Shown in pieces: positions 1 to 7,019 of a DNA stretch of 8,449 nucleotides. This DNA is from JBFFXF01 sp041569895. GTDB taxonomy: Bacteria; Planctomycetota; UBA8108; JACQVS01. Position 1 is the stretch's first letter. Every line of letters begins with the position of its first letter. Below the pieces are notes generated by a model. It was not told where the DNA came from and did no database searches. It saw only the letters and a list, made by a program, of their open reading frames with translations. The position numbers and the translations under genes were made by a program. Where the stretch lies: assembly GCA_041569895.1 (NCBI GenBank), contig JBFFXF010000304.1, positions 1-8,449 on the forward strand, written 5' to 3'.

Positions 1-1317
1 CTGCTCGCGCGAGTAGTCGAGATAGAGCATCGAGGCCACCGCGTCGACGCGCAGGGCGTCGAAATGGTATCTGTCGAGCCAGAAGAGGGCGCTCGAGACG
101 AGGAAGTTCTTCACCTCGGTGCGGCCGTAATTGAAGATCAGAGTCCCCCAGTCGCGGTGCTCGCCCCGACGCGGATCCGCGTGCTCGTACAGGTGCGTCC
201 CGTCGAAGTATCGGAGCGCGTGATCGTCCTTCGGGAAGTGCGCCGGCACCCAGTCGAGGATGACCCCGACGCCGTTCCGGTGGCACTGGTCGACGAAGTA
301 CATCAGGTCCTCGGGCCTCCCGAACCGGCTGGTCGGCGCGAAGAATCCGGTAACCTGGTAGCCCCAGGACGCGTCAAAGGGGTGCTCCTGGAGCGGCAGC
401 AGCTCGATGTGGGTGAAGCCCAGGTCGCGGACGTGAGGGATGAGCCGATCGGCGAGCTCTCGATACGTCGGGAAGCGATCGCCCTCCTCCGGAACGCGCT
501 GCCACGAGCCGAGGTGGACCTCGTAGATCGACATCGGCGCGGAGTGCCAGTCGGTGCGCGAGCGATGCTCGAGCCACTCACCGTCCCGCCACTCGTGGCG
601 GTCGAGGTCCTGGACGATCGACGATGTCCCCGGGCGGAACTCGAAGAGAAACCCGTGCGGGTCCGATTTCAGCCGGATGTCGCCGCCGCGCGTGCGGATC
701 TCGAACTTGTAGAGATCACCGTCGCCAACGCCCGGCAGGAAGATCTCCCAGAGGCCGGTGGCGCCGAGGTTGCGCATCGGATGCCGGCGACCGTCCCACG
801 CGTTGAACGTCCCGACGACGCTGACGCGCTCCGCGTTCGGCGCCCAGACGACGAAATGGACGCCCCGGATGCCGCTCAGATCGAGACAGTGCGCGCCGAG
901 CTTCTCGTAGCTGCGAAAGTGCGAGCCCTCGCCCAGGAGGTAGAGGTCGTAGTCGCCGAGGATGCGCCCGAACCGGTACGGGTCCTCGAAGTCCCACGCC
1001 GGGTGCCCCGGTAACGCCGCTCGAAGCCAGTAACGCGGCTCCCGCTCGCGCGGCAGGATCGCCTCGAAGAACCCGACAGGGTGGACCCGCTCGAGTCGCA
1101 CGACTTCCTTGGCGCCGTCCTCGAGATGCGCCTCGACGAACTCCGCGCCCGGAATGAGCACGCGGAGTGCGACCGCCCGCTGGCCGCCCACCTCGACGAG
1201 GTGCGGCCCGAGCACGCTGAAGGGATCCGGATGGCGCGCGTCGACCAGCCGCTGGATGTCCTCGCGGCGCGCGGTGGTCGCCGTCGCTGTGGAACCGCTC
1301 CTCGTCGACTTGGACAT
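1..1317 (-). CDS. glgB: 1,4-alpha-glucan branching enzyme GlgB (C-terminus beyond window edge)
   Basis: GlgB cuts alpha-1,4-glucan chains and rejoins them by alpha-1,6 linkage, making glycogen branches in the cytoplasm. I read 439 codons on the minus strand, open to the window edge. Domains in order: an N1 domain with DPFSVLG at residues 31-37, a CBM48 domain at about 150-235 (GVHFVVWAPNAERVSVVG), then the start of the GH13 barrel. GH13 region I is DWVPAHF (D355-H360) and region II is DALRVDAVASM, with R423 and catalytic nucleophile D425. Both lie about 20 residues later than in the E. coli enzyme, so this is the long GlgB type, normally about 720-740 residues. The acid/base Glu and the C-terminal beta domain lie outside. 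The start is ATG at 1317, with an in-frame GTG directly before it at 1320. A weak AGGTG precedes it, and the upstream FAH-family stop lies 10 bp away, so translation may be coupled. No defect is visible. Confidence 0.97.
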   Translation of the reverse strand, partial: MSKSTRSGSTATATTARREDIQRLVDARHPDPFSVLGPHLVEVGGQRAVALRVLIPGAEFVEAHLEDGAKEVVRLERVHPVGFFEAILPREREPRYWLRAALPGHPAWDFEDPYRFGRILGDYDLYLLGEGSHFRSYEKLGAHCLDLSGIRGVHFVVWAPNAERVSVVGTFNAWDGRRHPMRNLGATGLWEIFLPGVGDGDLYKFEIRTRGGDIRLKSDPHGFLFEFRPGTSSIVQDLDRHEWRDGEWLEHRSRTDWHSAPMSIYEVHLGSWQRVPEEGDRFPTYRELADRLIPHVRDLGFTHIELLPLQEHPFDASWGYQVTGFFAPTSRFGRPEDLMYFVDQCHRNGVGVILDWVPAHFPKDDHALRYFDGTHLYEHADPRRGEHRDWGTLIFNYGRTEVKNFLVSSALFWLDRYHFDALRVDAVASMLYLDYSREQ

Positions 1318-1327
1318 CACACCTGGA

Positions 1328-2074
1328 TCACGGCTCGGCGATGGTATTGACGAGAGTTCCGATCCCGGAGATCTCCACCTCGACGCGATCTCCGGGCGTG
1401 AACTTCGGAACCGCCCGGCTGGCGCCGGTGAAGATCAGGTCGCCCGGCTCGAGGGTGATCGTCCGCGAGATCTCGGAGACGACGCGCGCCGGGTCCCAGA
1501 CGAGGTCGCCCGTCAGGCAGCGCTCGACGACCTGGCCGTTGACGCGCAGCTCGATCTTCTGCGCGGAGACGTCGAGATCGGGCACCACCCACGGTCCGAC
1601 CGGCGCGACGCCATCGGCGGACTTGCCGGCGAGGCTGCGCGCGATGTCTCGCTCGCCGTTCTCGTCGGTGACCACCGGAGAGCCGTCCATGCCGCAGGTG
1701 TACCCGAGGATGCAGGAGCGGGCCTCCGACGGCGACACGCGGCTCGCGCGCTTGCCGATGACGATCACGAGCTCCCCCTCGTAGAGCACCGTGTCGTAGC
1801 GCTCGGGAATCCGGATGACGTCGCCGTGCGACGCGAGCGAGTTCGGCGTGCGCAGGAAGAAGCCGGGCGGCGGCTGCGACGCGCCGGCCTCGGCCGGCGG
1901 GTAGTTGAACATCAGGCCCACCACCTTGGTCGCGGGCGGCACCGGAACCCGCTCCCGGCCGACGGTCAACGCCGGCGCGGTGGACCGCCCCCAGCCGACA
2001 TCGCTGCAGGAAGCCCCCGCGAGACCGATCGACAGCGCGGCGAGGCACAGTGGAAATCGGACCTCGAGGGTCAT
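1328..2074 (-). CDS. Fumarylacetoacetate hydrolase (FAH) family protein with export signal
   Basis: This 248-residue protein is an FAH-fold protein. The family includes cytoplasmic C-C hydrolases, hydratases, isomerases and decarboxylases that use a divalent metal. Visible family features are the metal ligands E99 and E101 (YEGELVIVIGK) and D130 (GYTCGMDG), the conserved K151 in AGKSADG followed by PVGPW, and the late TGAS..FTPGD turn. The N-terminus is unusual: about 15 hydrophobic residues end in LAGASC at position 23, which looks like a Sec signal peptide or an imperfect lipobox. The NYADH segment that carries the catalytic His in FAHD1-type enzymes reads NYPPA here, so that His appears to be missing. 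I chose ATG 2074 because AAGGAG (2086-2091) lies 11 nt upstream. An in-frame ATG at 2125 lacks a ribosome site and would bury the signal sequence. The stop is 10 bp before glgB. The substrate is unknown. Confidence 0.87.
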   Translation of the reverse strand: MTLEVRFPLCLAALSIGLAGASCSDVGWGRSTAPALTVGRERVPVPPATKVVGLMFNYPPAEAGASQPPPGFFLRTPNSLASHGDVIRIPERYDTVLYEGELVIVIGKRASRVSPSEARSCILGYTCGMDGSPVVTDENGERDIARSLAGKSADGVAPVGPWVVPDLDVSAQKIELRVNGQVVERCLTGDLVWDPARVVSEISRTITLEPGDLIFTGASRAVPKFTPGDRVEVEISGIGTLVNTIAEP

Positions 2075-2085
2075 CGCGCGGAGGA

Positions 2086-2091
2086 CTCCTT
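2086..2091 (-). promoter_or_regulatory. Ribosome-binding site of the FAH-family gene
   Basis: On the minus strand this reads AAGGAG, 11 nt before the ATG at 2074. It decides the start: the other in-frame ATG at 2125 has no comparable motif, and starting at 2074 puts the hydrophobic signal segment at the true N-terminus. Confidence 0.6.
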
Positions 2092-2150
2092 CTTCGGGTT
2101 CCGTCTCAGCCGACAGTGCCGGCATCAGACCTGTTCAGTCAGGAGGGGCG

Positions 2151-2179
2151 ATCTTAACATGACGCCGGAGAGATGAAAA
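2151..2179 (-). promoter_or_regulatory. Candidate promoter for the FAH-family gene and glgB
   Basis: On the minus strand TTTTCA (2174-2179, 4 of 6 matches to TTGACA) is followed after exactly 17 bp by TAAGAT (2151-2156, 4 of 6 matches to TATAAT). The FAH-family start codon is about 77 nt further on. It is the AT-richest spot of this gap. The assignment rests on sequence resemblance only and assumes a sigma-70-like consensus in this lineage. Confidence 0.33.
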
Positions 2180-2187
2180 CACGCGGG

Positions 2188-2213
2188 GCGCGCCGGATCG
2201 ACGCGCGGCGCGC
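2188..2213 (-). terminator. Possible terminator hairpin after glgP
   Basis: GCGCGCCG (2188-2195) and CGGCGCGC (2206-2213) are a perfect 8-bp inverted repeat around a 10-nt loop, 26 bp past the glgP stop on the minus strand. A TTTT follows only after about 8 nt, which is far for a classical intrinsic terminator, and those T residues overlap the candidate downstream promoter. It could instead be a chance GC-rich palindrome. Confidence 0.28.
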
Positions 2214-2239
2214 ACCGTCAACCGCAACGGCTCGGGGGC

Positions 2240-4846
2240 TCACTCCATCGCGCCGAGCACCCGCTCCGCGACGATCTCCGATGGCGTCGAGTCGTCCCCC
2301 GTCCACCACGTCACCTTGCCGCACTGGAACTTCTGCACCAGCTCGCGACGGTGTGGCAGCACACGCACGGCGAAACCGTTGCGCCCCGCGTCGAAGCACG
2401 GGATGGCGCCGGTGAACGTCGCGACCGGGCCGTCGGAGGACTGGAACGCGATCGACAGCGCGTCCCCCGCGCGGATCTCGCCACCGCTGTCGAGCGGGCC
2501 GTGCACGACCTCGACCAGCACGTCCGCGGGCGTCAGCGCGCCGAGGTGCACGCGGACGACGACGTCGAGCACGCCGCCGACCTCGATCTCGCGCGCCGTA
2601 TCGGCCTCGACGGAGACGACACGCACGTCATGCCACGAGCTCGCGACGTGCTGCCTCCAGCTCGCCAGGATGCGCGCCGACTCGTAGTGGTTCTTCGAGA
2701 GCAGGTTCGACTGGATCGCCGCCGGCAGGTAGATCCTCTCGGCGTACTCCTCCACCATGCGGTTGGTGTTGAAGACGGGGCAGACGCTCTGGATGGATTT
2801 GCGCATGAACTTCACCCAGTCCCTCGGGATGCCGTCGGGGCCGCGGTCGTAGAACAGCGGCACCAGCTCCTTCTCGAGGATCTCGTAGAGGATCATGCTC
2901 TCGACCTGGTCCATGTACGCCCGATCGGTGTACTCCTCGCCGGCGCCAATCGCCCAGCCGTTGGAGCCGTTGTAGCCCTCGCACCACCAGCCGTCGAGCA
3001 CGCTGAGGTTGAGGCCGCCGTTGACCGGCACCTTCATGCCGCTCGTGCCGCTCGCCTCGAGCGGGCGCTGCGGCGTGTTGAGCCACACGTCGACGCCCTG
3101 GACGAGGTGGCGCGCCACCTCGATGTTGTAGTCCTCGAGGAAGACCACGCGCTGGTGCACCTCCTCGTCGCGAGTCAGCTGAGTGATCTGTCGGATGAGC
3201 TCCTTGCCCGGGTGGTCGTTCGGGTGCGCCTTGCCCGCGAAGATGAGCTGGATCGGCCGATCGCGGTCGAGCAGCAGCTTCCTCAGGCGGGGCATGTCGC
3301 GGAGGATCAGCGTCGCGCGCTTGTAGGTCGCGAAACGCCGCGCGAAGCCGATGGTCAGCACGTCGGCGTCGAGCACCCCCTCGGCGCCGGCGATCTTCCG
3401 CTGGTAGCTTCCGAAGCGCCGCAGCTGGATCTCGAGCTTCTTCCGCGCGTAGGCCACGAGCCGCTCGCGCAGGCGCTCCTTCGCCCGCCAGAGCTCGGAG
3501 TCGGGAATCTCGGCCACGCGCTTCCAGATCTTCTGGTTGACCGGCTCGTCGAGGAGCTTCGGCCCGAGGTAGCGCTCGTAGAGACGGGAGAACTCCTCCG
3601 ACATCCAGCTCCACGAGTGGATGCCGTTGGTGATGTGCGCGATCGGGATCTCCCACTCCGGCACGCCGGGCCAGACCTGCTTCCACATCCGGCGCGAGAT
3701 GCGGCCGTGCAGCCGGCTGACGCCGTTCGCGTGCGACGAGCAGCGGATCGCCAGCACGGTCATGCAGAAGTCGAGCGAGTGATCCGCCGGATCCTCGCGC
3801 CCGAGCGCCAGGAGATCGTTGATGCCGATGCCGAGCTGCTTGAGATAGTCCTTGAAGTAGCTCTCGACCAGCGCCGGCGGAAAGCGATCGTTACCGGCCG
3901 GCACCGGCGTGTGCGTCGTGAAGGCGTTGCCGGCCGCGCTCGCCTCGCGCGCCTCGTCGAAGCTCAATCCCTCGGTCTCGATCATCTTGCGCATGCGCTC
4001 GAGGCCGAGAAAGGCCGAGTGCCCCTCATTCATGTGAAAGACCGACGGCTTGTAGCCGAGCTTCTCGAGCGCGCGCACGCCGCCGATGCCGAGGAGGATC
4101 TCCTGCCGGATGCGCATGTCGAGATCGCCGCCGTAGAGCCTCGCGGTGACGGCGCGGTCGTGCGGCGCGTTTTCGGGAAGGTTGGCGTCGAGGAGGAAGA
4201 GGGGCAGAGTGCCGACCTGGACGCGCCAGATGCGCGCCGTGAGCGCACGCCCCGGATACTCGACCTCGATGGTGACGGCGTTCCCCTCGCCGTCGCGCTC
4301 GAGCGACATCGGCATGTTGTAGAAGTCGTTCTCCGGGTAGCGCTCCTGCTGCCAGCCGTCGAGGCTCAGGTACTGGCGGTAGTACCCCTCCTGGTAACAG
4401 AGGCCCACGCCGACGAACGGCAATCCCAGGTCGGTGGCCGACTTGAGGTGATCACCCGCGAGGATGCCGAGGCCGCCGGAGTAGAGCGGCAGCGACTCGT
4501 GCAGTCCGAACTCCATGGAGAAGTAGGCGATCTGGACGTCGAGGTGGTCGCCGTAGACGCGGGCGTACCACGTCGTGCGCGACAGGTAGCTCTCGAGCTC
4601 CGCCTTCACCCCGTCGAGGTGGGCCAGGAAGGCCTCGTCGGCGGCGAGCCGCTCGATGTGGTCCGACGGGACGTTGCCCAGAAGGGCGATCGGGTTGTGG
4701 TGACACTCGTCCCAGAGATCCGGGTCGATTCGTCGGAAGAGCTGCACCGCGTTGCGGTTCCAGGTCCACCAGACGTTCCTGGCGATCTCGAGGAGCGCGC
4801 GGAGACGCTCCGGGACCTGGGGATGGACGATGAACTTCTTGATCAA
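2240..4846 (-). CDS. glgP: Alpha-glucan phosphorylase (bacterial alpha-glucan family)
   Basis: This enzyme releases glucose-1-phosphate from the ends of alpha-1,4-glucan (glycogen or maltodextrin) in the cytoplasm, using pyridoxal phosphate. From the TTG at 4846 it has 868 residues, close to the roughly 850 of the bacterial alpha-glucan phosphorylase family with an N-terminal DUF3417 domain. Order: FIVHPQVPERLRAL and the WWTWN segment in the N-terminal domain; SMEFGLHESLPLYSGGLGIL; NEGH at 273-276; TTHTPVPAGNDRF; HITNGIHSW; the phosphate-site segment GFARRFATYKR ending at R510; FAGKAHPNDHPGK; and the cofactor site EASGTSGMK, where K605 should bind pyridoxal phosphate. A beta-rich tail follows. 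TTG is preferred because GGAG lies 10 nt upstream and homology begins there. In-frame GTG 4990 and ATG 4942 would add an Arg-rich tail unlike the family. All catalytic motifs are intact. Confidence 0.96.
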   Translation of the reverse strand: MIKKFIVHPQVPERLRALLEIARNVWWTWNRNAVQLFRRIDPDLWDECHHNPIALLGNVPSDHIERLAADEAFLAHLDGVKAELESYLSRTTWYARVYGDHLDVQIAYFSMEFGLHESLPLYSGGLGILAGDHLKSATDLGLPFVGVGLCYQEGYYRQYLSLDGWQQERYPENDFYNMPMSLERDGEGNAVTIEVEYPGRALTARIWRVQVGTLPLFLLDANLPENAPHDRAVTARLYGGDLDMRIRQEILLGIGGVRALEKLGYKPSVFHMNEGHSAFLGLERMRKMIETEGLSFDEAREASAAGNAFTTHTPVPAGNDRFPPALVESYFKDYLKQLGIGINDLLALGREDPADHSLDFCMTVLAIRCSSHANGVSRLHGRISRRMWKQVWPGVPEWEIPIAHITNGIHSWSWMSEEFSRLYERYLGPKLLDEPVNQKIWKRVAEIPDSELWRAKERLRERLVAYARKKLEIQLRRFGSYQRKIAGAEGVLDADVLTIGFARRFATYKRATLILRDMPRLRKLLLDRDRPIQLIFAGKAHPNDHPGKELIRQITQLTRDEEVHQRVVFLEDYNIEVARHLVQGVDVWLNTPQRPLEASGTSGMKVPVNGGLNLSVLDGWWCEGYNGSNGWAIGAGEEYTDRAYMDQVESMILYEILEKELVPLFYDRGPDGIPRDWVKFMRKSIQSVCPVFNTNRMVEEYAERIYLPAAIQSNLLSKNHYESARILASWRQHVASSWHDVRVVSVEADTAREIEVGGVLDVVVRVHLGALTPADVLVEVVHGPLDSGGEIRAGDALSIAFQSSDGPVATFTGAIPCFDAGRNGFAVRVLPHRRELVQKFQCGKVTWWTGDDSTPSEIVAERVLGAME

Positions 4847-4856
4847 GGCTCGGCTT

Positions 4857-4860
4857 CTCC
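4857..4860 (-). promoter_or_regulatory. Ribosome-binding site supporting the TTG start of glgP
   Basis: The minus strand reads GGAG, then 10 nt, then TTG (4846-4844). No comparable motif precedes the in-frame ATG at 4942 or the GTG at 4990, so this short site decides the start. Confidence 0.5.
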
Positions 4861-4997
4861 GATCAGTACTGGCGCGTGGCGCCGGCGGCGGGAAGCGCTC
4901 GCGGAGCGACCTCGCGACGCGCCGCGCAGCGACACTCCTCATTTTCGGCAGCGCATCGCCCGCCCTTGAACGGCAAGCGAGGGCTGCCACGACGACC

Positions 4998-5030
4998 GGT
5001 ACTGTACCATCTCCCGGTCCGGGAGGTCAG
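4998..5030 (-). promoter_or_regulatory. Candidate glgP promoter with two overlapping palindromes (putative operator)
   Basis: On the minus strand CTGACC (5025-5030, 4 of 6 to TTGACA) and TACAGT (5001-5006, 4 of 6 to TATAAT) are 18 bp apart. Two perfect odd palindromes sit on this unit: CTCCCGGTCCGGGAG (5011-5025, plus-strand reading) in the spacer and GGTACTGTACC (4998-5008) over the -10 box. Palindromes placed this way often bind dimeric regulators, but none is identified here. The leader to the TTG start would be about 155 nt. Confidence 0.3.
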
Positions 5031-5090
5031 TCTCTGGAGCGGGGAGGAGCGAGCCCCGGCGGGACGGGATGGCGGAACGCGTACCGGGGC

Positions 5091-5126
5091 CCAAAGAGAA
5101 ACCCCGCCTGCACGCCAGGCGGGGTT
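5091..5126 (-). terminator. Intrinsic terminator downstream of the iorA-like gene
   Basis: AACCCCGCCTG (5100-5110) and CAGGCGGGGTT (5116-5126) form a perfect 11-bp stem with a 5-nt loop. On the minus strand the stem ends in TT and runs into TCTCTTTGG, a mostly-T pyrimidine tract; the plus-strand side continues CTGGGTGAG with no T run. The orientation therefore fits ending the minus-strand transcript of the iorA-like gene, whose stop lies 180 bp upstream. This separates that gene from glgP. Confidence 0.75.
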
Positions 5127-5305
5127 CTGGGTGAGTTTGCCGCGCCTTGCACGACATTCAAATTGTCGCTGAGACTGGAGGCAAAGCGCGTTCCACACCG
5201 GACGGCGCGGCTCTAAGTCACTCCGGATTGGCGCGATAGCGACGCGGGGGCGGTGGAGCCGTAAAGTCGCCTCGCGCCCCGGCGGGGGATTTTTGACACC
5301 GGACG

Positions 5306-6934
5306 TCATTCCGTCCGCTCCGACCGTTCACATCGGCTCCTCACCACGACGAGCGCGGGACCGGGGTGCTCCAGCCCCTCTCGCACCGGCGCGCCCACGT
5401 CGCCCCCTTCCTCCACCACGCGAACGAGCTCCACGCCGCACGCCGACGCGATGCGGGTGATCGACAGGCTCGGGGACTCGCGACCGCGCGCGTCGCGGCC
5501 CGTCCCGGGGTTTGGCTGGAACCCCGAGGTCACGGTCGCGGCGTTGTCGAGCACGACGAAGAGCACGTCGACCGCGTGCTGCACCGCGTTGATGATCGCC
5601 GGGATCGCCGTGTGGAAGAAGGCGGAGTCACCGAAGAGCGCCACCACCGGGCGGTCGACGCCGCCGTGACGGAGACCCTGCACGACGGCCGCCGCCGATC
5701 CCATCGCAAACTTCGCGTGGAGCCGGTCGACCGCCTTGACGAGACACCCCGGATCGCCGACCAGGAGCGGCTCGCCGCCCGTCTCCACCGCCGCCGCGCG
5801 AACGGCATCGACGATCGCCGGGAAGGGACAGCCGGCGCAGTGGTCCTCGCGCGGTGGTCGATCGTCGTCGGCCTCGTCGGCGAGAGCGGCGCCGGGCGAT
5901 CCGCCGTGAGCCGCGGGCGCCCCCGGCGAGCGGTCGTTCCACGCCGCGAGGATGGCGCGCAGTTCTCCGGGCCGCAGATCGCCCTCGCGCGGCACGCGCC
6001 CGTCCAGCGAGCCGTGAATGCTCGTGTCCACGCCTGCGACGTGCGCCAGCGCCATCGCCCGGAGCTCCACGAAGGGCTCGTTCTCCTCGATCACGAGCAC
6101 CGCGTCGCAGTCTCGCAGGAAGCCCGAGAGCAGCTGTCGCGGCAGCGGGTGCAGCGTCGCGAGACCGAGGAGGCGCACGTCGTCCCGCCCATCTCCGAGG
6201 ATCTCGGCGACGTCCGCCCACACACCGCCACACGCGACGACGCCGCGGCGACCGCCGCCCGAGACGCGATTGAAAGAAGACGACTCGGCCCACCGCTCCG
6301 CGCTCGAGAGCTTCTCGTGCAGCCGGCGGTGGAGCTCGACGGAGTTCCGCGGGTGCGTCACGCGACGAGTCGGCCCGGACCGGGCGCGGCGTCGCGCCGG
6401 CCGTCGCGCGCGAGGGCCATTCTCGATACGCTCACGACGCGCGGCGAAGCGGCGCGTCTCGCGCACGACGACGACGGTCTCGAGCTCCTCCGAGAGGTCG
6501 AACGCCTCGACCATCGCCGCGGCCGCATCGGAGAGCGTCAGTGGTTCAATGAGCGGCAGCTCCGCGAACTCGACGAGCGGCCGCGTGTCCTGGTCGTTCT
6601 GCGAGCCGTACGCGCCGGGATCATCGCCGAGGAGCACGACCAGGCCGGCGTCGACGCCCGTGAGGTTGACGGTCATCAGCGGGTCGACCAGCACGTTCAT
6701 GCCGACGCTCTTGACGCAGACGAGCGCGCGACGACCCGCCAGCGATGCGCCGATGGCGACCTCGAGAGCGACCTTCTCGTTCGCCGACCACTCGACGTGC
6801 ACCGCCTCTCGACGCGTGAGCGCGAGAACGGCCTCGAGCGTCCCCGAGCTCGGCGAGCCGGGATACCCGGTGACGACCGCGACACCGGCGTCGAGCGCGC
6901 CACGGGCAAAGGCTTGATCGCCGGAGAGTTTCAT
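5306..6934 (-). CDS. IorA-like TPP-dependent 2-oxoacid:ferredoxin oxidoreductase subunit, lacking the ferredoxin domain
   Basis: The closest family is indolepyruvate ferredoxin oxidoreductase alpha subunit (IorA), which with IorB oxidatively decarboxylates aryl-pyruvates to acyl-CoA and passes electrons to ferredoxin. The 542 residues show, in order: a pyrimidine-binding domain with GYPGSPSSG (23-31) and E53 in NEKVALE, the expected thiamine-activating Glu; a transketolase-C-like middle domain (VLVIEENEPFVELR); CAGCP with C366 and C369, matching the family CPGCP; and the thiamine diphosphate motif GDS (435-437) to DN (463-464) followed by SGFQPNPGTG. IorA proteins usually end with a Cys-rich domain for two 4Fe-4S clusters; this one stops after VVVRSRCERSERTE without it. 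An Arg-rich stretch at about 173-195 joins the first domains. The ATG at 6934 matches the family N-terminus, though no strong ribosome site precedes it. No IorB partner is in the window, so substrate and activity are uncertain. Confidence 0.88.
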   Translation of the reverse strand: MKLSGDQAFARGALDAGVAVVTGYPGSPSSGTLEAVLALTRREAVHVEWSANEKVALEVAIGASLAGRRALVCVKSVGMNVLVDPLMTVNLTGVDAGLVVLLGDDPGAYGSQNDQDTRPLVEFAELPLIEPLTLSDAAAAMVEAFDLSEELETVVVVRETRRFAARRERIENGPRARRPARRRARSGPTRRVTHPRNSVELHRRLHEKLSSAERWAESSSFNRVSGGGRRGVVACGGVWADVAEILGDGRDDVRLLGLATLHPLPRQLLSGFLRDCDAVLVIEENEPFVELRAMALAHVAGVDTSIHGSLDGRVPREGDLRPGELRAILAAWNDRSPGAPAAHGGSPGAALADEADDDRPPREDHCAGCPFPAIVDAVRAAAVETGGEPLLVGDPGCLVKAVDRLHAKFAMGSAAAVVQGLRHGGVDRPVVALFGDSAFFHTAIPAIINAVQHAVDVLFVVLDNAATVTSGFQPNPGTGRDARGRESPSLSITRIASACGVELVRVVEEGGDVGAPVREGLEHPGPALVVVRSRCERSERTE

Positions 6935-6961
6935 GAAACTGCCGAGGGCATGGGCCCGCTT

Positions 6962-7000
<39 letters not shown>

Positions 7001-7019
7001 AGGGCTCTCGGTGGGGAAT

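Larger units (their letters stand above)
2075..2239. other. Intergenic gap between glgP and the FAH-family gene
   Basis: These 165 bp lie between the glgP stop and the FAH-family start. They hold a ribosome-binding site, a candidate promoter and a GC-rich hairpin, each listed separately. I see no additional gene. Confidence 0.6.
4847..5305. other. 459-bp non-coding gap between the iorA-like gene and glgP
   Basis: No convincing gene lies here; open frames on both strands have low-complexity Arg/Pro/Ser-rich translations without recognisable motifs. It contains the glgP ribosome site, two palindromes over a candidate promoter, and a minus-strand terminator, all listed separately. Near 5272-5295, short GC arms (CCCC, GGC loop, GGGG) are followed by ATTTTT on the plus strand. 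No plus-strand gene precedes this, so I do not call it a terminator. Confidence 0.65.

Noticed and set aside
64..1014. 316-codon plus-strand open frame at the left edge
   Set aside because: Antisense to glgB, whose reading frame contains the catalytic GH13 motifs; the translation is low-complexity Val/Arg/Glu/Pro.
1109..2176. 355-codon plus-strand open frame across glgB and the FAH-family gene
   Set aside because: Antisense to two genes with clear family motifs and itself without motifs.
2351..4969. 872-codon plus-strand open frame
   Set aside because: It is antisense to a fully motif-supported glgP and its translation has no recognisable domain; long antisense frames are expected at this GC content.
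5151..5167. Small hairpin CGACA...TGTCG with an AT-rich loop
   Set aside because: The arms are only 5 bp and it has no position relative to a gene that suggests a role.
5272..5295. Plus-strand terminator-like hairpin followed by TTTTT
   Set aside because: The stem is only about 4 bp, and no plus-strand gene ends upstream of it.
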